A stretch of 64,000 bases of DNA from Pelomonas sp047654805 (GCF_047654805.1 NZ_JASGIV010000001.1:1240001-1304000), one strand, 5' to 3'; shown: positions 35,479 through 44,788, counted from the stretch's first letter. Numbers and translations: made by a program. The notes: generated by a model from the sequence alone, not told the origin.

Positions 35479-35982
35479 TCAGGCCTGGCGCAGCCAGTCG
35501 CTGACCTGCGCTTGCAGTTCGCCCAGCGGTCGCAGCGCGTCAAGCCGCAGTACCCCAGGCTCACCGATCGGGGATTCAAGCGTCTCGAACTGACTGTCGA
35601 CGAGGCTGGCGGCGAAGAAGTGCGAGGCGCGCGCGGACACGCGTCGGCTGGCCTGCGCCCTGTCGATGTCTAGGAAGGCGAAACGCAGGCCTGGCGAGGC
35701 TGCGCGGAGCTGTTCGCGGTAGGTGCGCTTGAGTGCCGAACACGTCAGCAGCACGCCCGGGTCCTGCCGCAACTGCTCGCAAAGGCTGGCGAGCCAGCCC
35801 GCCCGGTCCTCGTCGGTCAGCGGCACACCTTCGGCCATCTTGCAGCGGCTGGCTTCGCTGTGAAAGCGGTCGCCTTCCAGCCAGGTGCGCCCCAGGTGCT
35901 CGGCCACGGCCATGGCCAGCGTGGACTTGCCGCAACCGGCGACACCCATGACGACCAGCGAGGCGGGGGCGACCGGATTCAT
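35479..35982 (-). CDS. gntK: gluconokinase
   Basis: A 167-residue P-loop kinase that makes 6-phosphogluconate. The Walker A loop is GVAGCGKST (13-21). GDRFHSEASRCKMAEGVPLTDEDRAGWL and TCSALKRTYREQLR are the gluconate-binding and lid motifs of GntK. It is the first gene of the operon with the GPH transporter and GH94 phosphorylase and would use the gluconate released by cellobionate phosphorolysis. A palindromic operator lies about 70 bases upstream. Confidence 0.93.
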   Translation of the reverse strand: MNPVAPASLVVMGVAGCGKSTLAMAVAEHLGRTWLEGDRFHSEASRCKMAEGVPLTDEDRAGWLASLCEQLRQDPGVLLTCSALKRTYREQLRAASPGLRFAFLDIDRAQASRRVSARASHFFAASLVDSQFETLESPIGEPGVLRLDALRPLGELQAQVSDWLRQA

Positions 35983-36052
35983 GCAAGCGTATGGGTGAAA
36001 CGGTGGAACGAGGCGCCCGGCCGAGGCCGGCCCAGGTGCGCCCGGCGAGATT

Positions 36053-36068
36053 GGATAGCGCTATCCTA
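36053..36068 (-). promoter_or_regulatory. LacI-type operator upstream of gntK
   Basis: The perfect 14-bp palindrome GGATAGCGCTATCC (36053-36066) has the central CG typical of LacI-family operators. On the minus strand a -10-like TAGGAT (36068-36063) overlaps it. The adjacent -35 is weak. It lies 71 bases before the gntK start in the 164-base gap after the esterase gene. Confidence 0.65.
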
Positions 36069-36146
36069 TCCAGTGGAAGTGCTTATGCGGTGCGTAGTTT
36101 CCCGCTGCCCCTGCCCCGACGAACGCGCAGCAGCCCCTGGTGAACC

Positions 36147-37700
36147 CTAGCGCTGGCTCTGTGCGCGTAGCCAGGGCAGGGCGTCTTGTGGCCAGCGGCC
36201 GGCCTCGCCCGTGCTGTGCAGCCCGTAACCGTGGCCACCGGTGCCATACAGCAGCATCTGGTGGTTCTTTCCGGTCGCCGCCAGCGCCGCCTGGTAGGCA
36301 CGGCTGCCGACGACGAAGCGGCTGTCGTCCTCGCTGTGGACGATCAGGGTCGGTGGCACGTCGATCTGTCGAGATTGAGCCGGTCCGCCGGTTTCGTCTA
36401 GGTAGGCCGGATAGACGAGCAGCGCGAAGTCGGGACGGCAGGACTGTGTGTCCGATGCATCGCCGGCCTGGCCAGTGCAACGGTCGAACGCGGTGCTGGC
36501 CCGTGCCGCCAGATGCCCGCCGGCCGAGAAGCCCACGACGCCCAGCCGGCCGGGGGCGATCTGCCATTCGGCGGCGTGGGTGCGGGCAAGGGCGATGGCG
36601 CGTTGCAGATCGGCCAGGGCGCCGTCGCGGTTGCCGGGCACCCGGTACTTCAGCACCAGTGCAGTGAAGCCCTGTGCGTTGAGCCAGGCGGCGACGTCGC
36701 TGCCTTCCTTGTCGACGACGACGTACTGGTAGCCACCACCCGGTGCCACGATGACGGCAGGCGCAGGGCGGGCGTTGGTCGCGGCGGGGTAGATCGTCAG
36801 CGTCGGCTGGCTGACATGGGCAATGCGCGTGGCGTCGCGTCTTTCGGGCTGTTGGCGGGTCTCAGCCTGCGGCGTGGAAGGCCCGGGCATGCGGCCGGCG
36901 GGCCACAGCGCGACGGTCTGCCGTGCCTGCAGGGCCTGCATGGCGTGGGCGAAGCGGCGACCCAGTTCTCGGGCGGCGTCGGCCGAGAAATGTAGGTCGT
37001 CACCGAGGTGGCCCAGGTCGGTCGAATCCGCGAAGCCGATGTTCGGCAATGCCGCGCGCATGTGGCGTTGCGCGCCGCGCACGGTGGTGGCCTCGGGCAG
37101 GCGAGCAGGCAGCGTGAACCGGCCCATCTCACCGACGACGATGGGCAACTCGGGCCGGCCGAGGTCCTGGCGCAGGTCTTGGAACATCCGGGCCAGCCGC
37201 GCGCCGTAGCTGGCGGCGTTGGCCGGGTTCTCTGCATCGGTCTCGCCCTGGTGCCACAGCACCCCGCGGATGACGCCCGTCCTCGAAGCTTCGCGGGCAC
37301 GGCTGAGGGCTTGTTCATACAGATCTCCGCCCTTGACCCAGCGCCGCAGCGGCGTGCCGCCCACGGCCGTCGGAATGAGGCCGACGGCGCGCGTCCGGTC
37401 TTCTCCCAGCAGTTCGCGTGCGAATGCGATGCCGGGGCCGACACCGGGCTCGGCGCGGCCGGTCTTGGCGTGGATGGGGTCGCGGGCCACGGCCCAGCGG
37501 CCGTCGGCGGTCAGCGCCAGGATGCGCGGATCGTCCACCTGCGCGGCGAGGTCGCGGGTGTCGCGGCCGGCCATGTTGGACTGGCCCATCAGCAGGTAGA
37601 TGTGCAGCCGCTCCGGCGGCAGGCCAGCATCCTGGGCATGGGCAGCGGTGGTGAGGAATGTCAGCATCGCCAGGGCCAGGCGTTGGAGCGGGGCAATCAT
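36147..37700 (-). CDS. secreted two-domain esterase (SASA plus alpha/beta hydrolase)
   Basis: A 517-residue protein with a signal peptide (LAMLTFLTTAAHA|QDA). Residues about 32-255 are an SGNH/SASA-type carbohydrate esterase: GQSNMAG with Ser41, LWHQGETDA, and DDLHFSADA for the Asp/His pair. Residues about 300-515 are an alpha/beta hydrolase like the bacterial BD-FAE/acetyl-xylan esterases: VIVAPGGGYQYVV, GFSAGGH with Ser392, HSEDDSRF and GGHGYG. Both active sites look intact. It probably removes acetyl or feruloyl groups from plant polysaccharide outside the cytoplasm, in keeping with the downstream glycoside operon. Confidence 0.85.
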   Translation of the reverse strand: MIAPLQRLALAMLTFLTTAAHAQDAGLPPERLHIYLLMGQSNMAGRDTRDLAAQVDDPRILALTADGRWAVARDPIHAKTGRAEPGVGPGIAFARELLGEDRTRAVGLIPTAVGGTPLRRWVKGGDLYEQALSRAREASRTGVIRGVLWHQGETDAENPANAASYGARLARMFQDLRQDLGRPELPIVVGEMGRFTLPARLPEATTVRGAQRHMRAALPNIGFADSTDLGHLGDDLHFSADAARELGRRFAHAMQALQARQTVALWPAGRMPGPSTPQAETRQQPERRDATRIAHVSQPTLTIYPAATNARPAPAVIVAPGGGYQYVVVDKEGSDVAAWLNAQGFTALVLKYRVPGNRDGALADLQRAIALARTHAAEWQIAPGRLGVVGFSAGGHLAARASTAFDRCTGQAGDASDTQSCRPDFALLVYPAYLDETGGPAQSRQIDVPPTLIVHSEDDSRFVVGSRAYQAALAATGKNHQMLLYGTGGHGYGLHSTGEAGRWPQDALPWLRAQSQR

Positions 37701-37908
37701 GGGCAGCAGATTCTGTCAGCCACAGTCGGTGGCAACCGGCCAGGCCGATCAGCAACTTGAGCGAATGAAAAGGGCTCGGCCGGTGGGAAGAAGTGCTGGG
37801 AGCGAGGGGGCTCAGTAGAATCCCGTGCTTCCGCACGCTGCCCTTCGCCGTTGGGGCCGTGCCTTCCGAGACCCGCGCGTCCGCCCGCGCCCAGCCTCCC
37901 CGGATTCC

Positions 37909-40900
37909 ATGGCCCTGACCCCGCATCTGACCTATTTCGAGGGCGGCAACGCCCTTTCCGATTTCCGCGCCCAGGCCTTGCTGGCCCGGCTGCAAGAGGT
38001 CAGTGGCCGCATCACCGGCATCAGCGCCCGCGCAGTGCACTGGGTCTGGACGGATTCACCGCTCGATGCCGAGACCCATGGGCGCTTCGCCGCGCTGCTG
38101 ACCTACGGCGAGCCGGCCGTGGCAGGGACGGAAGGCGACTTGGTCGTCGTGACACCGCGCTTCGGCACTGTCAGCCCCTGGGCTTCCAAGGCCACCGACA
38201 TCGCGCGCAACTGTGGCCTGCTGCTCAGGCGCGTCGAGCGCGTCGTCGAGTACCGCATCGCGACCAAGAGCGGCCTGCTGGGCGGTGCCAAGCCGCTGGG
38301 CCAGGATGAGCTGAACGCCTGCGCCGCCTTGCTGCATGACCGCATGACCGAGTCCGCCTGTTTCAGCCGCGAGGACACCCAGCACCTGTTCGATGAGCGC
38401 ACCGCGGAGCCGCTGGCCCACGTGGACGTGCTGGGCGCCGGCCGCGCTGCGCTGGAAGAGGCCAACGTCGAGTTCGGCCTGGCGCTGTCGGCCGACGAAA
38501 TCGACTACCTCGAAACCAACTTCAAGAAGCTGGGCCGTAACCCCAGCGACGTCGAGTTGATGATGTTCGCGCAAGCCAACAGCGAGCATTGCCGGCACAA
38601 GATCTTCAACGCGTCGTTCACGGTCGACGGCGAGGTGCAGCCGCTGTCGCTGTTCGGCATGATCCGCAACACCGAGAAGCTGAACCCGCAGCACACGGTC
38701 ATCGCCTACTCGGACAACGCGGCCGTCATGGAAGGCCATGCCATCGAGCGCTGGATGCCGGCACCCCAGCCGGGCGCGGCCTATGTGGCCCGCGCGGAGC
38801 AGGCGCAGGTGCTGATGAAGGTGGAGACGCACAACCATCCGACGGCCATCTCGCCCCATCCGGGGGCGTCCACCGGCGCGGGCGGCGAGATCCGAGACGA
38901 AGGCGCCACGGGCCGCGGGTCCAGGCCCAAGGCCGGCCTGACGGGCTTCTCGGTGTCCAACCTGCACCTGCCGGGCTTGAACGAGCCCTGGGAGCAGAAC
39001 CCCGTCGGCAAGCCGGCGCACATTGCCAGCGCGCTGCAGATCATGATCGACGGCCCGCTGGGCGGCGCGGCCTTCAACAACGAGTTCGGCCGTCCGAACC
39101 TGGCGGGCTACTTCCGGGTCTTCGAGCAGACCGTTGCAGGCCTGCGTCGCGGCTATCACAAGCCCATCATGATCGCCGGCGGTCTGGGCACCATCCGCTC
39201 GGACCTGACCAAGAAGATCGAGTTTCCGGCCGGCACGCTGCTGATCCAGCTCGGTGGACCCGGCATGCGCATCGGCATGGGCGGCGGTGCCGCATCGTCG
39301 ATGGCCGCAGGCACCAACACCGCCGACCTGGACTTCGACTCCGTGCAGCGAGGCAATCCCGAGATTGAGCGTCGCGCGCAGGAGGTCATCAACCATTGCT
39401 GGGGCCTTGGCGCCGACAACCCCGTGCTTGCCATCCACGACGTGGGCGCTGGCGGCATCTCCAACGCCTTCCCGGAACTGGTGAACGATGCTGGCCGCGG
39501 TGCGCGCTTCGACCTGCGCAAGGTGCCGCTTGAAGAGTCGGGCCTGGCGCCCAAGGAAATCTGGTGCAACGAGAGCCAGGAGCGCTATGTGCTGGCCATC
39601 GCACCGGAAAGCCTGGAACAGTTCAAGGCCTTCTGCGAGCGCGAGCGCTGCCCGTTCGCGGTCGTCGGCGTGACGACGCAGGAGCGCGAGCTGAAGCTCG
39701 TCGACGGCGACGCCGAAGTGGCGGGCCACCCCATCGACATGCCGATGGACGTGCTGCTCGGCAAGCCGCCCAAGACCCACCGCGACGTGTCCCGCGTGGC
39801 TCGTGATGGCGGTGCGCTGGACCTGACCGGCGTGAAGCTGGAGCAGGCCGCCTTCGACGTGCTGCGCCATCCGACCGTGGCCAACAAGCGATTCCTCGTC
39901 ACCATCGGTGACCGCACTGTGGGCGGCCTGAACCATCGCGACCAGATGGCCGGCCCCTGGCAGGTGCCCGTGGCGGACTGCGCCGTCACGCTGGCCGACT
40001 TCAAGGGCTTTGCCGGCGAAGCCATGAGCATGGGTGAGCGCACGCCGCTGGCCGCCGTGAATGCACCTGCCTCGGGCCGCATGGCCGTGGCAGAGGCCAT
40101 CACCAACCTGCTGGCGGCGCCGTTCGAGCTGCCGCGCGTCAAGCTCAGCGCCAACTGGATGGCCGCCTGTGGCGAAGCCGGTGAAGACGCTGCGCTGTTC
40201 GACACCGTGAAGGCTGTCGGCATGGAGCTGTGCCCGGCGCTGGGCGTGTCCATCCCGGTCGGCAAGGATTCGCTGTCGATGCGCACCAAATGGGATGACC
40301 GGCAAGTCACCGCGCCCGTTTCGCTGATCGTCAGCGCCTTCGCCAGCATCGACGATGTGCGCGGTACGCTGACGCCCGAGTGGCAGCGCGAAGACTCGGC
40401 GCTAATCCTGATCGACCTCGGCCAGGGCCAGCACCGCATGGCTGGCTCCATCCTGGCGCAGACACTGAACCAGTTCGGCAGCGACGTGCCGGACCTGGAT
40501 GACCCGCAGTTGCTGGTATCCCTGGTCCATGCGATCAACGAACTGCGCGCCGCCGGCAAGCTGCTGGCCTATCACGATCGTTCCGACGGCGGCCTGTGGG
40601 CCGCCGCCTGCGAAATGGCCTTCGCTGGCCAGACCGGCCTGAGCCTGAACGTGGACATGCTGGTCACCGAAGGTGATGGCATCAGCGACAGCCGCGCCGA
40701 TGCGGGTGATTCCAAGAATTGGGCGGCCCAGGTTAGCGGCCGCCGTGACGAGCTGACGCTGCGCGCGCTGTTCTCCGAAGAACTCGGTGCGCTGATCCAG
40801 GTCCGCGCCGCCGACCGAGACGCCGTCATGCAGGTTCTGCGCGCGCATGGGCTGTCCAGGCATTCGCACGTCGTCGCCAAGCCGAATGCGGCGCGCCAGA

Positions 40901-41874
40901 TGGAAGTCTGGCGCGATGCCAAGAGGGTCTTCGGCGCCGACCTCGGCGCGTTGCAGCAGACCTGGGATGAGGTGAGCTGGCGCATTGCCAGGCTGCGTGA
41001 CAACCCGGCCTGTGCAGATGCAGAGCACGCCGCCGCCGGCAAGGCCGACGATCCCGGCCTGCATGTCCACCTGACCTTCACGCCCGAGGCGCCTTTCGTA
41101 AGCGCCGGCGCGCGCCCCAAGGTCGCCATCCTGCGTGAGCAGGGCGTGAACTCCCATGTCGAGATGGCCTACGCGATGTCGCTGGGCGGCTTCGACAGCT
41201 TCGACGTGCACATGAGCGACCTGCAGTCCGGCGCGGTGAAGCTGGATGGCTTCGCGGCCTTTGTCGCCTGCGGCGGCTTCAGCTACGGCGACACGCTGGG
41301 CGCGGGGGAAGGCTGGGCGCGCAGCATCATGTTCAATCCGGTGTTGACTGAGCAGTTCCGCGCCTTCTTCTCGCGCCCTGACACGCTGGCGCTGGGCGTT
41401 TGCAACGGTTGCCAGATGCTGGCGGCCCTCGCGCCCATCATCCCGGGCGCGGAGGCCTGGCCGCGCTTCACGCGCAACCTGAGCGAGCAGTACGAGGCGC
41501 GCCTGGCGCTCGTCGAGGTGCTGGATTCGCCCAGCGTCTTCTTCAAGGGCATGGCCGGCAGTCGCGTTCCCATCGCCGTGGCCCACGGCGAGGGCTTTGC
41601 GAATTTCGCCCGCCAGGGCGATGCCGGCAAGGTCATCAGCGCCATGCGCTTTGTCGACAACCACGGCCAGGCGACCGAGGCCTACCCGTTCAACCCCAAT
41701 GGCAGCCCGGGCGGTCTGACCTCGGTGACAACGGCCGATGGCCGTTTCACCGCGCTGATGCCCCATCCGGAGCGGGTCTTCCGCAACGTGCAGATGAGCT
41801 GGACCTCGGGCAATCGCGCCGAGCACAGCCCTTGGCTGCGCATGTTCCAGAACGCGCGCAAGGCGCTGGGCTAG
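37909..41874 (+). CDS. purL: phosphoribosylformylglycinamidine synthase
   Basis: The large PurL (FGAM synthetase) of proteobacteria, 1321 residues. An N-terminal PurS-like domain is followed by two AIRS-type halves (HNHPTAISPHPGASTGAGGEIRDEGATGRGS is the ATP/FGAR region near 315) and a C-terminal glutaminase domain (ILREQGVNSHVEMA, catalytic Cys in LGVCNGCQML, then PHPERVFRNVQ). ATG 37909 begins the homology. A TAGAAT -10-like box is at 37816-37821. Its TAG stop shares the tetranucleotide CTAG with the stop of the convergent SRPBCC gene. Confidence 0.97.
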   Translation: MALTPHLTYFEGGNALSDFRAQALLARLQEVSGRITGISARAVHWVWTDSPLDAETHGRFAALLTYGEPAVAGTEGDLVVVTPRFGTVSPWASKATDIARNCGLLLRRVERVVEYRIATKSGLLGGAKPLGQDELNACAALLHDRMTESACFSREDTQHLFDERTAEPLAHVDVLGAGRAALEEANVEFGLALSADEIDYLETNFKKLGRNPSDVELMMFAQANSEHCRHKIFNASFTVDGEVQPLSLFGMIRNTEKLNPQHTVIAYSDNAAVMEGHAIERWMPAPQPGAAYVARAEQAQVLMKVETHNHPTAISPHPGASTGAGGEIRDEGATGRGSRPKAGLTGFSVSNLHLPGLNEPWEQNPVGKPAHIASALQIMIDGPLGGAAFNNEFGRPNLAGYFRVFEQTVAGLRRGYHKPIMIAGGLGTIRSDLTKKIEFPAGTLLIQLGGPGMRIGMGGGAASSMAAGTNTADLDFDSVQRGNPEIERRAQEVINHCWGLGADNPVLAIHDVGAGGISNAFPELVNDAGRGARFDLRKVPLEESGLAPKEIWCNESQERYVLAIAPESLEQFKAFCERERCPFAVVGVTTQERELKLVDGDAEVAGHPIDMPMDVLLGKPPKTHRDVSRVARDGGALDLTGVKLEQAAFDVLRHPTVANKRFLVTIGDRTVGGLNHRDQMAGPWQVPVADCAVTLADFKGFAGEAMSMGERTPLAAVNAPASGRMAVAEAITNLLAAPFELPRVKLSANWMAACGEAGEDAALFDTVKAVGMELCPALGVSIPVGKDSLSMRTKWDDRQVTAPVSLIVSAFASIDDVRGTLTPEWQREDSALILIDLGQGQHRMAGSILAQTLNQFGSDVPDLDDPQLLVSLVHAINELRAAGKLLAYHDRSDGGLWAAACEMAFAGQTGLSLNVDMLVTEGDGISDSRADAGDSKNWAAQVSGRRDELTLRALFSEELGALIQVRAADRDAVMQVLRAHGLSRHSHVVAKPNAARQMEVWRDAKRVFGADLGALQQTWDEVSWRIARLRDNPACADAEHAAAGKADDPGLHVHLTFTPEAPFVSAGARPKVAILREQGVNSHVEMAYAMSLGGFDSFDVHMSDLQSGAVKLDGFAAFVACGGFSYGDTLGAGEGWARSIMFNPVLTEQFRAFFSRPDTLALGVCNGCQMLAALAPIIPGAEAWPRFTRNLSEQYEARLALVEVLDSPSVFFKGMAGSRVPIAVAHGEGFANFARQGDAGKVISAMRFVDNHGQATEAYPFNPNGSPGGLTSVTTADGRFTALMPHPERVFRNVQMSWTSGNRAEHSPWLRMFQNARKALG

Positions 41875-42329
41875 GCGGCGTCGACCTCGAGCATCAGCCG
41901 GTCGAGGCCCTCCTCGGTGCCGCGCCGGCGCTGCTCGATGTCCATGTGACCGTCGAGGTAGGCCAGTTGCTCGGTGAGCTTGAGCGCCGAGCCGCCGGGT
42001 GTGTCCGCAAGCTCGACGGTGACGAGGGAAGCGGACAGCGAGCGGCCGTCCGCGGCCATGGAGTAGGCGAAGACGATCCGAGCGTTCTCGACGATGTCGA
42101 GGAAGACCTTGTCGACGGCTAGCCTCGTGCCGTCCGGCAGCGCGCTGCGGTAGATCTCATGGCCGCCGGGGCGGAAGTCCATGCTGAACTCGGGAACCTG
42201 CGTTTGCGCATGGCAGTCATTCCAGCGCAGCTTGGTGTCCGGGTCTGCCCAGGCAGCGAAGACGCGGGCGGCCGAAGCCTTGAAGGAGCGTTCCAGCACG
42301 AAGCTGGTGTGCACTGCGGATGTTGTCAC
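41871..42329 (-). CDS. SRPBCC (AHSA1-like) protein
   Basis: A 152-residue START-like fold protein of the AHSA1 group: VLERSFKASAARVFAAWADPDTKLRW, FRPGGHEIYRSALPDG, LTEQLAYLDGH and the C-terminal helix EEGLDRLMLEV. It begins at GTG 42329, which overlaps the ArsR stop as GTGA, so the pair is translationally coupled. ArsR plus AHSA1 pairs are widespread in bacteria; the ligand is not known. Confidence 0.88.
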   Translation of the reverse strand: MTTSAVHTSFVLERSFKASAARVFAAWADPDTKLRWNDCHAQTQVPEFSMDFRPGGHEIYRSALPDGTRLAVDKVFLDIVENARIVFAYSMAADGRSLSASLVTVELADTPGGSALKLTEQLAYLDGHMDIEQRRRGTEEGLDRLMLEVDAA

Positions 42330-42673
42330 GGCTTGTCCTGTGCTTCGAGAAGGGCATCGAGGGCCTCGAACTGGCGGTGCCACATGGCCTTTCGCTCGGC
42401 CACCCAGGCCTCCAGGCCGCCAAAGGCGTCCGGTGCGATGCGGTAGGTGCGCACGCGGCCGGCCTTGTCCGACAGGACCAGGCCGCCGGCTTCCAGCACC
42501 GCGAGGTGCTTGACGGCGGAGGGCAGCGCGATGTCCAGCGGCCGGGCAAGGTCGCTCACCGAGGCCGGGCCGTGGCTGAGCCGGTCCACCATGGCGCGGC
42601 GGTTGCTGTCGGCCAGCGCGGCAAAGAGACGGTCCAACGGCTCAGTCGGCGAGGAAGCGTGCAGGGAGGGCAT
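42326..42673 (-). CDS. ArsR-family winged-helix regulator
   Basis: A 115-residue repressor: RLFAALADSNRRAMVDRLSHGPASVSDLARPLDIALPSAVKHLAVLEAGGLV is the typical ArsR winged helix. No metal-binding cysteine motif is present, so it belongs to the non-metal branch usually linked to AHSA1 proteins. Its start overlaps the end of the GST gene by 32 bases. It probably represses the three-gene operon, and an inverted repeat upstream of the GST is a candidate site. Confidence 0.87.
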   Translation of the reverse strand: MPSLHASSPTEPLDRLFAALADSNRRAMVDRLSHGPASVSDLARPLDIALPSAVKHLAVLEAGGLVLSDKAGRVRTYRIAPDAFGGLEAWVAERKAMWHRQFEALDALLEAQDKP

Positions 42674-43316
42674 GGCGCAAGGGGTAGTACTGGAAGAAGG
42701 GGCGGGCCTCGACGATGCAGCGCCAGACCGAGGGGCGGGCCAGCAGGCGCTCGAAATAGGCGCCCAGCTTCTGGTGGCCGGGCGAGAAGGGGCGCACGAC
42801 GGCGGCGTAGAACAGCGCCGGCGCGGCGGCGCAGTCGGCCATCGTGAAGGCGTCTCCCGCGGCCCAGGCGTGGTCGCCCAGGCGGCTCTCGATGAGGTCG
42901 TAGGCCATGCCAAGGTCATTGACGGCGCCGGTCAAGGTGGCGGCGTCGCGTTCGGCCTGTGGGCGCAACTGCTGGGCGACGAAGCGCTGCATGGGCGTCA
43001 TCACATACAGGTCGAAGACTCGGTCCCAGAGGCGTGTTTCCTGACGCGCGTCAAAGTCTTGGGGCAGCAGGCGCAGCCGGCCGGGGTGGTGGTGGTCCAG
43101 GTGCTCGATCTGGATGGAGGTCTCGGGCACGATCCGCTCGCCGTCGACCAGCAGCGGGATCTTGGCCGTGGGCCAGAGCCCGGCATAGGCCATGCGCTCG
43201 GCCGGGTCACCCAGGTTGACATGGAGGGCCTCGAACGGCGCGCCGTTCTCATGCAGCGCGATCAAGACCTTCCAGCAGTAGGAAGACAGCGGGTGGTAGT
43301 GGAGTGTCAGAGGCAT
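42642..43316 (-). CDS. glutathione S-transferase family protein
   Basis: A 224-residue protein with an N-terminal thioredoxin fold (YHPLSSYCWKVLIALHENG, GLWPTAKIPLLVDG with cis-Pro, ETSIQIEHL) and a C-terminal helical domain ending with DAFTMADCAAAPAL. The likely catalytic residue is Ser/Cys of SSYCWK. It is first in the operon with ArsR and SRPBCC genes; the substrate is unknown. Confidence 0.9.
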   Translation of the reverse strand: MPLTLHYHPLSSYCWKVLIALHENGAPFEALHVNLGDPAERMAYAGLWPTAKIPLLVDGERIVPETSIQIEHLDHHHPGRLRLLPQDFDARQETRLWDRVFDLYVMTPMQRFVAQQLRPQAERDAATLTGAVNDLGMAYDLIESRLGDHAWAAGDAFTMADCAAAPALFYAAVVRPFSPGHQKLGAYFERLLARPSVWRCIVEARPFFQYYPLRHALPARFLAD

Positions 43317-43327
43317 GGTGGCCCTAA

Positions 43328-43374
43328 AGTTTCCTCAATGGCTAAGTGTAGGAGACTTTCAGTGAAAGGAAACT
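43328..43374. promoter_or_regulatory. inverted repeats upstream of the GST operon
   Basis: The perfect palindrome CTTTCAGTGAAAG (43356-43368) is flanked by AGTTTCCT (43328-43335) and its complement AGGAAACT (43367-43374). It lies 12-58 bases before the GST start and is a likely ArsR-type operator. Confidence 0.5.
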
Positions 43375-43382
43375 GTTGAGGC

Positions 43383-43408
43383 AAAAAAAGGCGGGCCAAC
43401 GGCCCGCC
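43383..43408 (-). terminator. terminator of the MHS transporter gene
   Basis: On the minus strand the 8-bp stem GGCGGGCC/GGCCCGCC with loop GTT is followed by seven T. It lies 22 bases after the transporter stop. Confidence 0.93.
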
Positions 43409-43430
43409 AGCGATCTGGGCGAAGGGCTGC

Positions 43431-44762
43431 TCAGTCCTGCACCACCGCTGCGGCCTGCAGCCGCTTGTTGACCCGCAGCGCCAGCAGTGTGCAGGCCACG
43501 CCGGACAGCAGGTAGATGCTGACAGACCCGAGGCCGAAGCGCGAGGACAGGAAGAGCACGACCACCGGCGCGAAGGCCGCGCCCAGCAGCCAGGCCATGT
43601 CAGCCGTCAGCGCCGCACCGGTGTAGCGGAAGTGGGGCAGGAAGTTGGACGTCACCGAGCCCGCGGCCTGGCCGTAGGACAGGCCCAGCAGCACGAAACC
43701 GATCAGGATGAACGCGGCCTGGCCGGGCTTTCCGCCGCCCAGCATGAAGGGTGCGAACAGCGCGAACGCGCCGATGGCGACGGCCAGCGTGCCCAGGAAG
43801 CTGCGCCGGCCGATGCGGTCGGCGATGAGGCCGGACATGGGCATGGCTGCAGCCGCGAAGGCGGCGCCCAGCAGCTCCATCTTCATGAAGTCCTCGACAC
43901 CCTGGTCGGCGAACAGGGCCACCCAAGACAGCGGGAACACCGTCACCAGGTGGAAGAGGGCGTAGCTGGCCAGTGCGGCGAAGGCGCCGATGACGATGTG
44001 CTGTCCCTGGGCCGGCAGCAGTTCGCGCAGATAGGCCGGGTCCAGTTCATGCTCTTCCATGCGCTTTTCGTACTCGTGGGTGACCACCAGGCGCAGCCGC
44101 GCGAACAGCGCGACGACGTTGATCGCGAAGGCTGTGAAGAACGGGAAGCGCCAGCCCCAGGACAAAAAGTCTTTGCTGTCCAGGCTGCCGTAGACGTACA
44201 GGAACACGCCGGAGGCGACGAAGAAGCCCAGCGGCGCGCCCAGCTGGCCCAGCATGGCGTACCAGCCGCGGCGGTCCGCTGGAGCGTTCAGGGCCAGCAG
44301 TGAGGGCAGGCCGTCCCAGGAGCCGCCCAGCGCCAACCCCTGGCCTACGCGGGCCAGCGCCAGCAGCACGATGGCCGTGCTGCCGGCTTCGGCGTAGCTC
44401 GGCAGCAGGCCCATGCCTACCGTGGAGCAGCCGAGCAGGAAGAGGGCGGCGGTCAGCTTGGTCGAGCGGCCGAAATGGCGCTGGATGGACATGCCGATCA
44501 GCGTACCGACCGGTCGGACGACGAAGGCCAGGGCAAAGACCAGGAAAGCGTAGAGGGTGCCGGTCAGCCGATCCGCGAAGGGGAAGAACAGCTGTGGGAA
44601 AACCAGCACCGAGGCGATGCCGAAGACGAAGAAGTCGAAATACTCGGACGCCCGGCCGATGATGACGCCCACGGCAATGTCGCCAGGGGCCAGATCCTCA
44701 TCCGTGCGGGGGGTTGCGGGGCCGGATTGGGGGCGGGGAAGGGTACTGCTTGCAATTGCCAT
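43431..44762 (-). CDS. MFS transporter, metabolite:H+ symporter family
   Basis: A 443-residue permease with 12 predicted membrane segments. The MHS pattern is seen in GRASEYFDFFVFGIASVLVFPQLFFP, RPVGTLIGMSIQRHFGRSTKL, LLALARVGQGLALGGSWDG and DRIGRRSFLG. Family members carry carboxylates, osmolytes or aromatic acids; the substrate here is open. It is divergent from cyoA, with two perfect inverted repeats between them. Confidence 0.88.
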   Translation of the reverse strand: MAIASSTLPRPQSGPATPRTDEDLAPGDIAVGVIIGRASEYFDFFVFGIASVLVFPQLFFPFADRLTGTLYAFLVFALAFVVRPVGTLIGMSIQRHFGRSTKLTAALFLLGCSTVGMGLLPSYAEAGSTAIVLLALARVGQGLALGGSWDGLPSLLALNAPADRRGWYAMLGQLGAPLGFFVASGVFLYVYGSLDSKDFLSWGWRFPFFTAFAINVVALFARLRLVVTHEYEKRMEEHELDPAYLRELLPAQGQHIVIGAFAALASYALFHLVTVFPLSWVALFADQGVEDFMKMELLGAAFAAAAMPMSGLIADRIGRRSFLGTLAVAIGAFALFAPFMLGGGKPGQAAFILIGFVLLGLSYGQAAGSVTSNFLPHFRYTGAALTADMAWLLGAAFAPVVVLFLSSRFGLGSVSIYLLSGVACTLLALRVNKRLQAAAVVQD

Positions 44763-44788
44763 GGCGGGCTTGTCTCCGTCTGTGCCTA

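Noticed and set aside
38056..40305. 749-codon open frame antisense to purL
   Set aside because: Shadow of PurL; no recognisable domain.
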